The notes under the pieces were generated by a model. That model was not told the DNA's origin and searched no databases. It worked only from the letters and a program-made list of their open reading frames with translations. Below are positions 44,610 through 55,759 of a stretch of 64,000 nucleotides of DNA, piece by piece. Positions within the stretch are counted from its first letter, which is position 1. Every line of letters starts with the position of its first letter. The position numbers and the translations under genes were made by a program. Source of the stretch: Symsagittifera roscoffensis (taxonomy: Eukaryota; Xenacoelomorpha; Acoela; Convolutidae); NCBI RefSeq assembly GCF_963678635.1, contig NC_087065.1:51220452-51284451 (forward strand). Reading direction: 5' to 3'.

Positions 44610-46673
44610 TCACGACAACATGCTCGATAGCGTGTTTGTGTTGGGGTTATTAGCAGGGTTGTAGCAGTCAAACTGTGTCGTCGTCGCTTGGTTCGATCCC
44701 CCGTTCACTGCAAAAATATTCATACCATTTGCCGCGTCGGTTCCAGCTGATTCAGATTGATTACTCTGATAGCCCATTTCGCCACTGCCGCCGCTGTTTT
44801 CAGGAGCGGATCCGAAGTGCTGCTGCTGTTCCTGTGATCTGTCCAGTGGCTGCATCGCATAGTTGGAGTTTAGTGCAAAATGGCCACCGGGCGGCTGCAT
44901 CAAGTGGGGATGATGCTGGGCAAACATGGATGTCGGGGGGTTGTGGTACATCTCCGCGCCCGTTGCATAGTTCATCGGGGGTCCCATTGACGGGTGGCCG
45001 TAGGCGTGACTAACGGGGGGAAAAGAGTGGAAGTGGGAATGTGGACTTTGCATGATGTGCGGCATGTGACCGTAGCCTCCCAAATATGGATGCGGAGATG
45101 AGGAGGGGGAAGTATGTTGAGGCAACTGGGGGGCTGCCCCCATCATATTTGACTGGAAGGATGCCAGTTTGTGTTGCACTTGGTGCGGCGAACTGGATCC
45201 GAAGAAGAGATTGTGGTTGGCGTGTTGTTGTCTTTGTTGCTGGTCTGCCACTTGCACGTGCTGCTGGCTACTGTCCCCGCTCGCTCCCACATCTCCCCCT
45301 GTCCCTGTTCGCTCCCCGTTCATTCTCATACCCTGCTGGTTGTGTGTAGTGTGAAAAGGTGATTGACTGGACCCTGGCTGGAAAGCAGTGGCGGCCGCCG
45401 CCGCTGGTGACGTCTGGCTGTTAGCATAAGGATGATTCAGACTTAGGTGGTGTTGTTGGGCCTGCGTTGACGCGATCAGATGATCTATTGCACTTCTTTC
45501 CGTGCCTGGTTCTTGCTTGACATTGCAATTTGCGAGCGTGTTACCCGCACTTTGCGCCGGCGGCGGAGCAAGTGGATCTGGATGAGGTTCCTGTTTCGTG
45601 TGAATACCCCCCCGCGAGTCTTTTGGCCCCCCTGGTCTGTTATTGTTATTGGTGGCTGCATTGTTTTGCTGAGTGGCACGGGACTGGGAGGACTGCACAT
45701 GATTGGCCACCTGATTGCTGGTTATGGTCACTTCTGCTTTAATGAATTCGTCAGCAAATGTTGATGCCTCACTCGCTATTGACAGTTGACCAACTAACGA
45801 GTGTCCCGCTGCACCATGCCTTGTTCCCGATTCCCTGCTGCTGCTGTCTCCTCCGCTTTCTCGTTTAAGAGAAGAAGTAGAATTAGAAGAGCTATGCTGA
45901 TTGGCAGCGGATGCTGACACAATGCACGTATCTTTGGAACTACTATGGCTTACTTTAGTGCTCGATTGGGACTGGGCTTGAGACGAGGCTGTGCCGCCTG
46001 ACGTTGTGGATCTGGAACCGGCGGCCGTGGTATTGGTTCCAGTAGAACTGGGTCCGTTGGAGGTCGTGCTGGATCCTGAAGCCGAGGTACTCTGTGTTGT
46101 TTGGGCTGTAGTTGAGAAGGTGACAGGGATTGGGTTATAAAAATGGGGGAAGAAATGCGCTATTTTGGCTTCTTCTAGTTGTCCTTTAACAATTCCCTCC
46201 CAGCCAGCGTTAGCTTTGGGGTTGATGGGGCTAGGGTGCATTATGAATATGACTTCAACGTCTTCTCTGTTGGCCGTTTTCAGCACCAGCTTCGATCTTT
46301 CTTCCACAAATCTTCCCACTGCTACAATCTTCTCAATGCCCATCAAGTTCACGATATCCACTAGAGCCTTGTCGCACGCTTGCAGCAGGGGTTCTCTCGC
46401 CGACGAGCCTAGACTGGGAGGCGTGATGTTCTTACCAGACATGCCTAGGAACACGAGAGGACAGTAGTTGTACACGTAGCAGTTGTCGAAGAAGGTGTCC
46501 GGGTGTCCGGAGATGGACTGGACCAGACTCCAGAAACGGGACCCGGAAACCTCTCGCTGGGGACACTCCAAGCCCCAAATAGGCCTCTTCGGGTGTTCTC
46601 TCGCCGGCTTCGTCACCGTCCCTTTCTCCAGCTTCAGGAAGTTCTTCACAAACTGACCGTCTCCAAATGGAAT
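44610..46673 (-). CDS. SMUG1: SMUG1-like uracil-DNA glycosylase, last coding exon
   Basis: SMUG1 removes uracil and oxidised pyrimidines from DNA as the first step of base-excision repair in the nucleus. The acceptor TTTCTCTAG at 46674 is followed by the continuation I-P-F-G-D-G-Q of active-site motif 1, then E-H-P-K-R-P, G-L-E-C-P-Q-R-E-V-S-G-S-R-F-W and, as motif 2, M-H-P-S-P-I-N-P-K-A-N-A-G-W. His698 of the spliced protein matches the catalytic-motif His of SMUG1. After about residue 735 comes a tail of about 500 residues rich in Ser, Gln, His, Asn, Gly and Pro, with N-V-K-Q-E-P-G and F-I-K-A-E-V SUMO-like sites. Human SMUG1 is only 270 residues and has no such tail. Stop TGA at 44610-44612. 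Confidence 0.92.
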   Translation of the reverse strand: MPFGDGQFVKNFLKLEKGTVTKPAREHPKRPIWGLECPQREVSGSRFWSLVQSISGHPDTFFDNCYVYNYCPLVFLGMSGKNITPPSLGSSAREPLLQACDKALVDIVNLMGIEKIVAVGRFVEERSKLVLKTANREDVEVIFIMHPSPINPKANAGWEGIVKGQLEEAKIAHFFPHFYNPIPVTFSTTAQTTQSTSASGSSTTSNGPSSTGTNTTAAGSRSTTSGGTASSQAQSQSSTKVSHSSSKDTCIVSASAANQHSSSNSTSSLKRESGGDSSSRESGTRHGAAGHSLVGQLSIASEASTFADEFIKAEVTITSNQVANHVQSSQSRATQQNNAATNNNNRPGGPKDSRGGIHTKQEPHPDPLAPPPAQSAGNTLANCNVKQEPGTERSAIDHLIASTQAQQHHLSLNHPYANSQTSPAAAAATAFQPGSSQSPFHTTHNQQGMRMNGERTGTGGDVGASGDSSQQHVQVADQQQRQQHANHNLFFGSSSPHQVQHKLASFQSNMMGAAPQLPQHTSPSSSPHPYLGGYGHMPHIMQSPHSHFHSFPPVSHAYGHPSMGPPMNYATGAEMYHNPPTSMFAQHHPHLMQPPGGHFALNSNYAMQPLDRSQEQQQHFGSAPENSGGSGEMGYQSNQSESAGTDAANGMNIFAVNGGSNQATTTQFDCYNPANNPNTNTLSSMLS

Positions 46674-47601
46674 CTAGAGAAAGAGATAGAATAAATTATA
46701 TTGAACTTATCTTGAACTAAAAAAGCTATTTGAGTAGCACCAGAACGGTCGGTCTGCCTCCAATGCCATTCCATTCTATGTTCTATTTATTCTAATGCGA
46801 ACTATTGTTCCATCCTACCGTACACCACCTAGCCTACATCTCATTTCTCAATGGCCGCCAGTAGGTCACATGTCTGCCATGGAACCGACCGACCGCTGAC
46901 TAGTGTAGCATCATCTCCTAATAAAACTGAGCAAGCATAATGCACGGTCGTGAGATCTCGTTTCATTTAAAGCTCCTCTCGGCGTATCAGTTAACCTGCC
47001 CCAAGTTAACTGCTATAAAAATTACTTTACTGGTTTAAGTTCGAGACAAAAAATATATTTTGCAAAACAACTGCCTGATGCTATCCGATGAAATAATTCA
47101 AAAAGGCAGCCTTTGGTCACGCCGCTACACACTTAGTTTGAAACCTATTTATACATCATCTGCAACTGTCAGACCGGTAAGAGAGCTGGATCGACCATTT
47201 GATACGTGCCCAATTCCGTTGATTTATTGAGTCCAAGTTTTTTTTTAAGTTCATCTGAATGAAAAGGGGAAACCATAAGTATAAGAAAAGAAGGAGAGAT
47301 GATGCATGCAATGTTGCCGCCATTAGTTCGCAGTTGTCTTTCGCTCTAAAAGAAGAAAAGAAGAAGAATATAACTGGTTAGGTTTTACTTGTTCTTATTT
47401 TCCATTGCTATCATTAATTCATAATCCATCCAATCGCCAACATTTTCATCTCATTTATTTCTGCTGCTGCTGTGCGTGTGGTGTATGTTTGATTTGGCTG
47501 TACTTGTTCTGTTCTATTTTGCCTAGCTGTGCTGAAGTGGCGCTTAACTGTAGCAGATGAGACTAGTGCAATTAAATTTGGAGCTGCTGTGGGTGATTAG
47601 T

Positions 47602-47629
47602 GGAGGGGAGGGGGGAGGGAGGAGGGGGT
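47602..47629 (+). other. G-rich tract, G-quadruplex candidate in intron 2
   Basis: GGAGGGGAGGGGGGAGGGAG then GAGGGGG on the plus strand: four or more G-runs separated by single A or short gaps. As the gene is on the minus strand, the pre-mRNA carries the C-rich version and the G-rich strand is the template. Confidence 0.6.
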
Positions 47630-48612
47630 GTTGGTTATGGTTTGTGGTATTATGGATGATGGGTTGGTTATGATTGGGATTTGCTGAGGAGGCAGGCCAT
47701 GTGGTCACGTGGTGCTGAAGCTGAAGAGAAAGAATACACAAGCAGAACAGAACAAACACAACACAACACCCAAATACAAACTGCGAACGAACGAAACAGA
47801 AAAGTAGTAGTTATAGTAGTAATAGCAAGCAGAAAGAACATGGAGAAACGAAAGGGGCAAATTCAGCCTGTTATCGATGACGCTGCTCCTGGTTGTCCCT
47901 TTCCTTATTCCTCCTTCATATTTACCCACACTCTCTCGCTCTCTTTTCCCTACCCCGCTACAACACTCTTACTGGTATTTTATATAGGGCGGGTCGGCCA
48001 GCGTTCGACTGTAATATTAAGTTGCTACACTACACTGCTGCACTATTCTGCGCTCATTATTAGAACAAACAACGGATCAGAATTGAACTTGGGATTGATT
48101 TAACCGCAAAAATATCAGTGTTGCTTCTATGCGCTCGCAAAATAATGAGCGAACAAGGAAGCAGTCTGAAAATAGAACTGGAAAATCTTGTAAGCCAAAA
48201 AAACGCAAGTAGGGTACTCGGTTGCTGTCTAAGTAGCACAGGAAATTACGACGACAATTTCTTTGTAGATATTTCAAAAAGTAATAGTTTTTTCACGCAG
48301 AACAGAACTCATATCAGGTAATAATTGATCAGTTAGAGCATAAAACTAAAAAAAAAAGATTTAAAAGGAAAACGCACTGTCATCAAAATCCTTTGATACA
48401 TTTAGGAAAACAAATGAAACCGATTTATTTTCGTTCGAAAATTTGTCAGGGCTTTTGACTTCTTAACGATTCCAGTTGACTGGATTTATTTCTGAACAAA
48501 TCCTGACTTAAGAAAATTTTAATTTAACTATATAAGTTTGAAGAAGTTTATTGAAAAAAGGGCAAGTAGCACAGAATGTCCTGATAACAAAAGCGCTGCA
48601 AAATTAAACATA

Positions 48613-48648
48613 AGCAAAGCGGAGCTTCGTAAGCTTTGCGATACAACA
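48613..48648. repeat. Small hairpin repeat family member
   Basis: GCAAAGCGGAGCTTCGTAAG then CTTTGCGATACAACAC. Related copies at 37822-37836 (partial), 49790-49826, 54195-54232, 54243-54281 and 56545-56580 share the pattern G-GAAGC, GAGCTTCGC, ACTTGCGATACAA. Confidence 0.6.
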
Positions 48649-48769
48649 CAAATATATCAAAGCAAGATAGAGGATAGAAAAGCGACAGAAGCCACTCAGC
48701 CAAAAAAAAATCAAAAAGTCACAGAAACTAATAAAACATGTTCGAGTCAGTCGGAAGAGTTGGAAAAGA

Positions 48770-49200
48770 TTGACGAACGTTTTTGTTTAAATGTTTTTTT
48801 TTTTAAAACTTCAACTTTCGAACTTTAAAGAAAAAACATAAGCCCTTAAAGCTCTCCAAATTTCTCGAACATTTTGTGATAAGTATTTTTTTTTCGAAAA
48901 AGAAAAAACAAACCCAATTTGAGAAAACTCGATCTACAGGTAAAATTTTTATTTCACTGGGAAATCTGATAATTAAATTCCATTTTCGAAATTAGAACTC
49001 GATCACGTTTTTCGTGACTTATACATTTTACTGTTTTTCTCCTTTTTTAACACAAGATATGAAGTGAACTGAATGAGAAATCGTAAGTCAAACAGCGAAA
49101 AAATTAAAGATGAGAGTAAATAAACTTAAAACTTTTTCCTGAAAAAAAGCTAAAATTCACCAAGACCAATATGAGAGTGCTCACTACGTTCATTACTCTA
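48770..49200 (+). repeat. Dispersed repeat, copy 2 (with 40550-40960)
   Basis: Shares long interrupted blocks with 40550-40960, such as TTTGAGAAAACTCGATC and CACTGGGAAATCTGAT. Diverged, non-coding. Confidence 0.6.
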
Positions 49201-49229
49201 AAAAATATTCGAAATCAAGGCTTTTTAAA

Positions 49230-49560
49230 TTATAACCAGCAGAAATAAATCAAACAAAAAACTGCTATAAAGTAAATTGCGAACAGCAAAAAATCAACTA
49301 CAATGTGGCAACTAAGCCGACAAAACATAACTAGACAGATAATAAGCCGACAATTTTGAAACAGAAAACTTCCCATTTGAAAAAAAAATCCAGTCAGATT
49401 CAAACTCACGACATTAAAGGTCCCAGGCGTATGCTTTACCTTCAGATCACGTAGGTCACAGACGCAAGAAATTTGAATTCATTGTTAATTAAACCTAAAT
49501 TTACAATTTCTAATTTTGACCATTCTGTGAACTAAGTAATATAAGGGAAAATAAGTCTAG
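49230..49560 (+). repeat. Dispersed repeat with tRNA-like head, copy 1
   Basis: Aligns by eye with 55760-56075: GGCAACTAAGCMGA, AAGCYGACAATT, TTTTGACCATTC, GAGTCTAG-like blocks in the same order. On the minus strand a box B-like GAGTTTGAATC (49397-49407) and a box A-like TGATCTGAAGG (49439-49449) suggest a tRNA-derived SINE. Confidence 0.55.
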
Positions 49561-50569
49561 TCAGCGGCAAACATACTGGCTATCGTGAACATACTGGCTA
49601 TCGTAAGCCTAGAGAAAACTCTACGAAGTCAAAACTTGTCAAAATACAATTTACAGAACGACTTTCAGTTAAAAAGAAAATCGTGAAATCAGAAGAATAT
49701 CATTCATTGTGATTTGAATTAAACAGTACGCAGGCAAACGATATCCTACTATTTCAAGTTTTATTAGAAAAGTTGTCAATTTCAATACAGAGGTGAAGCG
49801 GAACTTCGGATAATTAGCGTTACAACAGAAACATCGAAATACAAGATGAAGAGAAAGAAAGAGACGGAAGTCGATTTTTTTTGAAAAATTACGTTTTAAA
49901 GAATACTTGAATAATCAAAAACAAATTGAATATAAGCAAAAACAATCTAAGCAACTTTTTGGTGGAGTTTCTTTTCCTTTAAACAAGCGAAATGAACTAA
50001 TCAAAATTTCATTTGCGAATAATCTAATCGGAGCAACTTTTTCACAGAGGAAAAGCACCATTTGCGATACCACATAAAAACAACACTCCAAACCCGCAGC
50101 CAGAAAAAAAGCAAAGCTAATAACTTGAAAAAATAGCCAAAACAAGATTCGAAAAGTGCAAGCGAACAAGTAAACCGAAAAAAAAAATGATTGAAAACTT
50201 TTTATCATTTTTGAATTCTCGAGTAAAAAATAAGATCAAGTTTAAAAAATTTGAACTTCAAAATGCGCCGAGAGCATAAAACTGCAATTTGCATTTTTTT
50301 TAAAAATGCAACAATTTCATATGCAAAATTATCAAATTCATAAATGGGCTTCACAATCCAGCTTAATTAATCATAAAATGTCACTCTTTTTTCGCTATCT
50401 TATTGTAAGTTTAATGAAAAATTTTGAAATACCAAAACGCCAAATTCAAAAAAATTGAGCAACAATATTAGGATGGTAGGCCACATCTACATCAGCTGGT
50501 AGTAACCTGACATCAGCCCACCAAACCGTCGACAAACTCAAATATTGACAAGTAAGTTTTTTGGAATTT

Positions 50570-51050
50570 AACTTTTGAAAATTTTCTAGAAAAAATAAAA
50601 ACGTCATATCTAAGAAAACAAAAGGCGTTGATCTGTCATATTTGGCCTGCAGATAAACATCCTGAGAAAACTTTGAGAGCACCCCAACATAATGTTAAAC
50701 AATTCAAACTTTGTAAGTTTTTAAGATCTAAGTTTTTTAAAAATATTTTGAAAAACTATAAAAACGTCATGTCGGAAACTAAAAAGATTTGAGCAGTCAA
50801 AATTTGAGGCGAGAATTGCACACCTTGAAAGTACCCTGACAACACTCAACTTTAGGGTTGAGAATTTCAACTTATATAATTTTTTCATATCTAAGTTCTT
50901 TGAGTACTTTTAAAAAACACGAAAAACGTCATCTCTCGGAAACTAAATGAATTCGAGCAGTCATCTTTTGAGGCCAGATTTGCAATCCCTGAAAGTTCCC
51001 GGAAAATACCGAACTACAGAGCTGAGAACTTCAAATTTTGGGGAATCTAA
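50570..51050 (+). repeat. Degenerate tandem repeat, ~165-172 bp unit, three copies
   Basis: AAAAACGTCAT recurs at about 50597, 50760 and 50932, each followed by GAGCAGTCA-like and AAAGT-CCC-like segments. Old array inside intron 2. Confidence 0.55.
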
Positions 51051-51539
51051 GTTTCATGAAAACTTCCGAAAGGTTTGGGTTTGACCTAAAACGAAACCCT
51101 CGGAGGAACCCAATATTGGGATACTAATTTTGGTGAAAAAAACAAGGAATTTAGGATAGAAAATAAAAAAAAAACTAAAGCATTGCAAAATAAGATATAG
51201 CTTGGGGATGAAAAAATTCTTTATTATATATATGATTCCGTTAAGAAATCTACCGAACCTCAAAGTCATTCATAGGTTTTCGCGCCATTTCTTATTTCGT
51301 AAAAAAGAGCGTTATATCTTCCTTATAGTGAATGAATTTGAATTGAAAAAAAAATCAAGTCAAATCACTGAAGATCAAAATTTTGCGTCATCGAACTTTA
51401 GGATTTCCTGAAAAAATAGAAAGAAAAATCATCACGACCTATATAAGGTCTTCACACAAGCAAAAAAGTGACAAAAAGTGGCTTTAGACAGGCAAAAAGC
51501 GAGCTAAGGAAAAAAGCACGTATGCCTTTAAAAACGAAG

Positions 51540-51850
51540 GTTTCTGCAATCAAACCTCGAGACTAAGAAACTCACGTCCTCGCATCTGTGCTACTGACGC
51601 TCAAAGAACTGAAACACTAGCCACAAACAAAGCAGAGAACAAATGCTATGAAATTTCCATTGCTACAGATCGTGATTATAGCGAAAGTGGCACCAAATAA
51701 TTGAACACTTTTAATGAACACTTTTATTTGCGAGTTAGGTTGGAAAAAAAGAAGTTCGTACTAACACACAAACGCGAGCAAGCTCTCCAGTGTAAGCACT
51801 CCTATTTGAAGGCCAGCCGTTTAGAAAAAAAATTATAAGCAAATACTACG
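51540..51850 (+). repeat. Dispersed repeat shared with 54400-54965
   Basis: Blocks such as CACTAGYCACAAA, GCAAAAGTGGCACYAAAT and TTAGGTTGGAAAAAA occur in the same order in both places. Confidence 0.5.
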
Positions 51851-51943
51851 AATTTTCAAAAATCGGCGCCAGATAGCTAAAGCTGTTCTCTTTCGTTTTG
51901 ACACAAAAAGGTGAGCCAAACTGTATCACAGATTAGTTCTTAC

Positions 51944-52466
51944 GCCATTCTGAGCCATTCCAAAGGGACCAGGGTTCATTCCGAGAAAGAGGACCCTTTT
52001 CGGTTTCGAGCCCCACTTGAGAACAAATGTCTGGTGTATTTGTCTGGCATAGTCCAGTGGGTTGTAGATGTACATTACGGGGTCGCTCAGTCGTAAATTT
52101 AGAAGCGAGAAGCAGAGTCTGCTCTCAATTTCCAGCACACGCGTTGCAAAGTCCTTCACACCGCCCCTCTCTTCTAGAAGCTCATCGCAATTGGCCAGCA
52201 CAATCTTGCTGAGATCGTCAGGCTCTTTCATGTCACACACGTCGCCTAACGTGATCACTTCATTCGTCTGCATCTGGGCAAACACCGCACCCCCCGCCCC
52301 TCCTCCACCCCCTCCCCCGGACCCGCTCGACTTCCTCCCGGGTTTGATGAACTCATCTCGGAAGAAGGGAGGCGCATTTGGCCCGTTGGAAAGCTGGTGA
52401 TACGTGTGATATGGCGACGGGGGGTGCCCCCCGCTCCTGAAGTCGAAGTACGGAGACGGAGGGTAC
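51944..52466 (-). CDS. SMUG1: SMUG1-like uracil-DNA glycosylase, middle coding exon
   Basis: Starts after the acceptor ATTAACAG with a Pro/Tyr/Gly-rich segment including a poly-Gly run (S-G-S-G-G-G-G-G-G-A-G-G-A). Then the glycosylase domain begins: D-P-V-M-Y-I-Y-N-P-L-D-Y-A and the motif 1 block L-F-L-G-M-N-P-G-P-F-G-M-A-Q-N-G. Asn542 is the equivalent of the catalytic Asn85 of human SMUG1. The exon ends in phase 0 right after N-G at the donor GGC/GTAAGA (51944/51943), so intron 2 splits motif 1. This block is the strongest family evidence in the window. Confidence 0.93.
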
Positions 52467-52689
52467 CTGTTAATGAAATATGTTACACATTACTCAACCT
52501 ACAACCTAGTACAAGGAAGAAAAATTGCATCAACTGATACAATTTTAACGCATAAAACCCCTTTGAGTACTTGAAAAATACTTTGAACTTGGCCCGACAG
52601 CAGATGACCGTTTATGTGAGCGCGGATACAAAACTAATCAATAAACACTTGATAAGATAGTGAAAAGATAGGACCGAAGAAAAACTAGC
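52467..52689 (-). other. SMUG1 intron 1 (223 bp, GC-AG)
   Basis: Donor GCTAGT, acceptor AACAG. The nearby GT (CTA/GTTTTT) would give a frame that meets a stop in the next exon, so the GC donor is the reading that keeps the protein open. Confidence 0.65.
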
Positions 52690-53822
52690 CTGTAAGGGAA
52701 GCCCATGCGCATGAGGGAGGCGGGACCGAGTCCGTGGGCGGCTGCTGCGGCCGCTGCCTGTGGGTGGAACTGGGAGGGGTGGGGCACCATGGATGACATC
52801 ATCTGATGAGTTGGAAGACCTGTGTGCAGGTAGTGAGGCGGCGGGGGACCATGTGCGTGAGCAAATATGACTGGACTTAGCGGCCTACTCGCTTGATTGG
52901 CCAGACTCTGTGGTGAGTACAGGGGAGTGCCGCCTCCGGCCGCTGCAGAAGCGTACCGGTTAAGGGCAGCTGAAGATACATCGCCTCCAGCAGCAGAACC
53001 TATGGGAGATGGTGTGAGGTAATTTCTAGGCGAGCCGGTCATTGGTGGGTAATTTGCAGTTAGCTGTGAGACGTTCGGCAGCGGCTGTCCGCCCATCGCG
53101 GCCGAGTGCACGTGACTACCCATGTCGTTGTGTTGCGACTGCTGAGAGTGTGGGGGCTGTTGAGCCAGCATGGCCGCCGCATTAGGTGTCAGAGGATGGC
53201 CGGGCGTGGAAGAGTGTTGCGTGAATGGTGAGACTGCGTTGAAGGGGTCTGAGTGGGGTGTCTGCTGCTGCTGGCTCGAGTAGTGACCAGGTGGAGGAGG
53301 AGCCAGCTGTCCGGCAGCAGTGGCAACTCCCCCACACGCCAGATCGTTCGTGCGTACCACACTTTGGTCGAATGCTGAGGGATCCAGGGGATGTTGTTGG
53401 GGCTGAAGAGCCTGATGATACGCCTCTAGAGACGAGGCCGCAGCGGCCACACTCATGGGAGAGCTAGAGATTGAGCCGTTCTCACAGTAAGGACTGCCCG
53501 GACTTTTATTCACAAAAGGACTTGGGGCGTATGCTAATCGTTTGGCTTCTGGCATGTACTCTGTCGGGTCGTCTGGGGGTGTCTGTTTAAACATGTGCGC
53601 CACAGATGAGAGGACATTTGGGTTGTGAAGCGGCGGCAGCTGGTGGTGTTGCTGGGGTGTATGCGGTTGTTGGTTAGTGCCATTGTCCTGAAGCTGTTCT
53701 ACGCCGAGTGCAGCGGCCGCCGCCTGCTGCTGATGATGGAAGTCTGCAGCCGATATGAGCGAAGAGCCCAGCTCACCTATGCTCATGTCCCCGTTGTTCC
53801 AAGTACTTTGACTCGGGAACAT
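52690..53822 (-). CDS. SMUG1: SMUG1-like protein, N-terminal disordered exon
   Basis: The first ATG in frame, at 53822-53820 (M-F-P-S-Q-S-T-W), opens about 377 residues of Gln/His/Ala/Pro/Ser-rich sequence with poly-Ala (Q-Q-Q-A-A-A-A-A, A-A-A-A-A-A-A-H) and repeated S-P motifs. No folded domain is visible. Splicing from CAG/GCTAGT (52690/52689) to the acceptor at 52467 restores the frame as R-Y-P-P-S-P-Y. The frame is open further 5' to a possible acceptor TTTTAG at 53847, so another coding or UTR exon may lie upstream and the start is not certain. GC-rich compared with its surroundings. Alternative: a separate gene joined by error, but the in-frame junction argues for one transcript. Confidence 0.75.
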
Positions 53823-55759
53823 TGCTCCTCCTGGGTGAAACACTACCTAAAACCACACGCCTAACACTCCACAACACAAGAGTCAATCTTCACTACAATA
53901 ACTTGCTACTCAATTTCTTAAAAGCACTAAGTTAAAAAGCACAGAACTTTCCATTCAGTTTTTCAGAAAAAAAACCCATTCAATATTCACTAACCATTTA
54001 TCTGTTTGCATGCAGCATATCATTTCCATTCCAGGCCAGCTGTGGTTTTTGAAAACATTTTATTCTGAAATTAAGAACGTTTGACCTAATTTGAATTTCT
54101 ATATTTCTCCGATATTTTTCAACCAAGCAATAAAGATGGCATATAAGGTATTTGATATTCTCTCCATCAACAGTTTAACCATTTTTTTTTCACACAGGCG
54201 AATTTGAGCTTCGCACGACTTGCGATGCAACAGGATTAAACGCAGAGGCTAAGCTGCGCTTCGCAAACACTTGCAATAACACGACCAAAAAGCAGCTCTA
54301 TCAAGTGAAATAAGAAAAAGTAGAAACAAGCCTCGAATTAGCAAAAACTTAGCTACGTGTAATACTCGAATCTGCGACCTACTTCAATCAAGGGATTTTG
54401 AGTCTTACACACTTTCCTTTCAGCAACGCAAACTTAACAACCGACAAACACTAGTCACAAAAAAGCAGCTACATATGCTAAAACATTCAGCAAAAGTGGC
54501 ACTAAATACAAATAGACTCAATTTTGCATGTAATAATTTGGAATGAAGACAAACTGATGAAGACAAACTTACAAACTGAAGACATCCACACTAAGTTTGT
54601 ATGTAACAAATCGCAAAGCATAAAGCCATATTATGTATAAATTATGCATTCAAAAAATTGCGAGATATATTGAGTTAGAAAATTTCTGAAATCGAGTTTT
54701 CATTAATGTTAAGTTGTGTGAAACTTGTTTGAAACAGATCACTTTTTTCGGTTTATTTGATGAATTAAAAATGCATCAATTGTGTTAACTTATTATTAAT
54801 CGAATATCAAAGCACATGCTATCAAAAAGCGGTAAAAGTACCCCACCATTACTGGGGTGCCGCACCAGTATTTGAGACTTAGGTTGGAAAAAAGAAGGTT
54901 CACATGTTACTAATAAGCTTCGCAAGTGTAAACAGCATGGCCCTCAAGAAGTAGCAGATAAGTTTCAACGAAGAAATTAAAAAAGGAGATAGATTTTTCA
55001 TGATTGCATTATTTAAGTTTTTAGCAGAGTTTCTTGTGTAGTTGGTTTCGTTCATTCAAAAAAGGTGACTTTTTCGTGCACATTGAACAAAGCAAATATT
55101 TTCGATAAATTTTCAACAAAGTAACAAAATTTCCGCAAGAAGTTTTGCGACTTAAGTACTACCAGTAGTGGTATTCATAAAGATTTTAAAAAAGGAAGCT
55201 GAATCTAGAATCTAGCGAAAGTTCGTGATACGGGATCTAAGTCGACAAAAATAAACAGACGGACAAAAAAAACAGACGGACGAAAATCTTGTGTAACCAT
55301 TGAATGGATAAAAGTATCAAAAAAATCAATACATCCGGCAAGTAAGCCGACAAAAATTTGGGACGAATTCCATGAAGGCGTAAAAAAATTTAATTCCGAG
55401 GAAGTTCCCACAAACAAACATTGCACCCAGTAGTTAAATTTGAATTTTCATGAAAATAATCATGTCAGTAGCACATCAACTTCAGTCAAGTGATTCAGCA
55501 GCATCTCAATAGCAAACGATTCAACTGATTTTGTTGCACTAGTTGCAAACCCAAAAAGGGTATATTCCGATTTGATACGGCATGAAAACCACAATTGGGC
55601 CTGTTCAATTGTTATGCTCTATTTTATTTCAAACATAAGCCACCAAAAAAGCGAGAAAAACCATGCGCTAAAAAAACGCGAGCAGTTAAAGTCCAATAAC
55701 ATGCAGCAAATTGCCCCCATCTTGAGCCTATTCTGTGCGAAATGGATTGAAAAAAAAAT

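Larger units (their letters stand above)
46674..51943 (-). other. SMUG1 intron 2 (5,270 bp, GT-AG)
   Basis: Donor GTAAGA, acceptor TTTCTCTAG, phase 0. It contains a G-rich tract (47602-47629), dispersed repeat copies (48613-48648, 48770-49200, 49230-49560, 49790-49826), a degenerate tandem array (50570-51050) and a repeat shared with 54400-54965. No nested gene is supported; the short frames at 48118-48321 and 48538-48828 lie in repeats. Confidence 0.8.

Noticed and set aside
44675-45764. Plus-strand ORFs opposite the SMUG1 tail
   Set aside because: Shadows of the GC-rich minus-strand coding exon.
48538-48828. 96-codon plus-strand ORF in intron 2
   Set aside because: Starts at a TTG, includes the small hairpin repeat and a poly-T end; likely repeat sequence.
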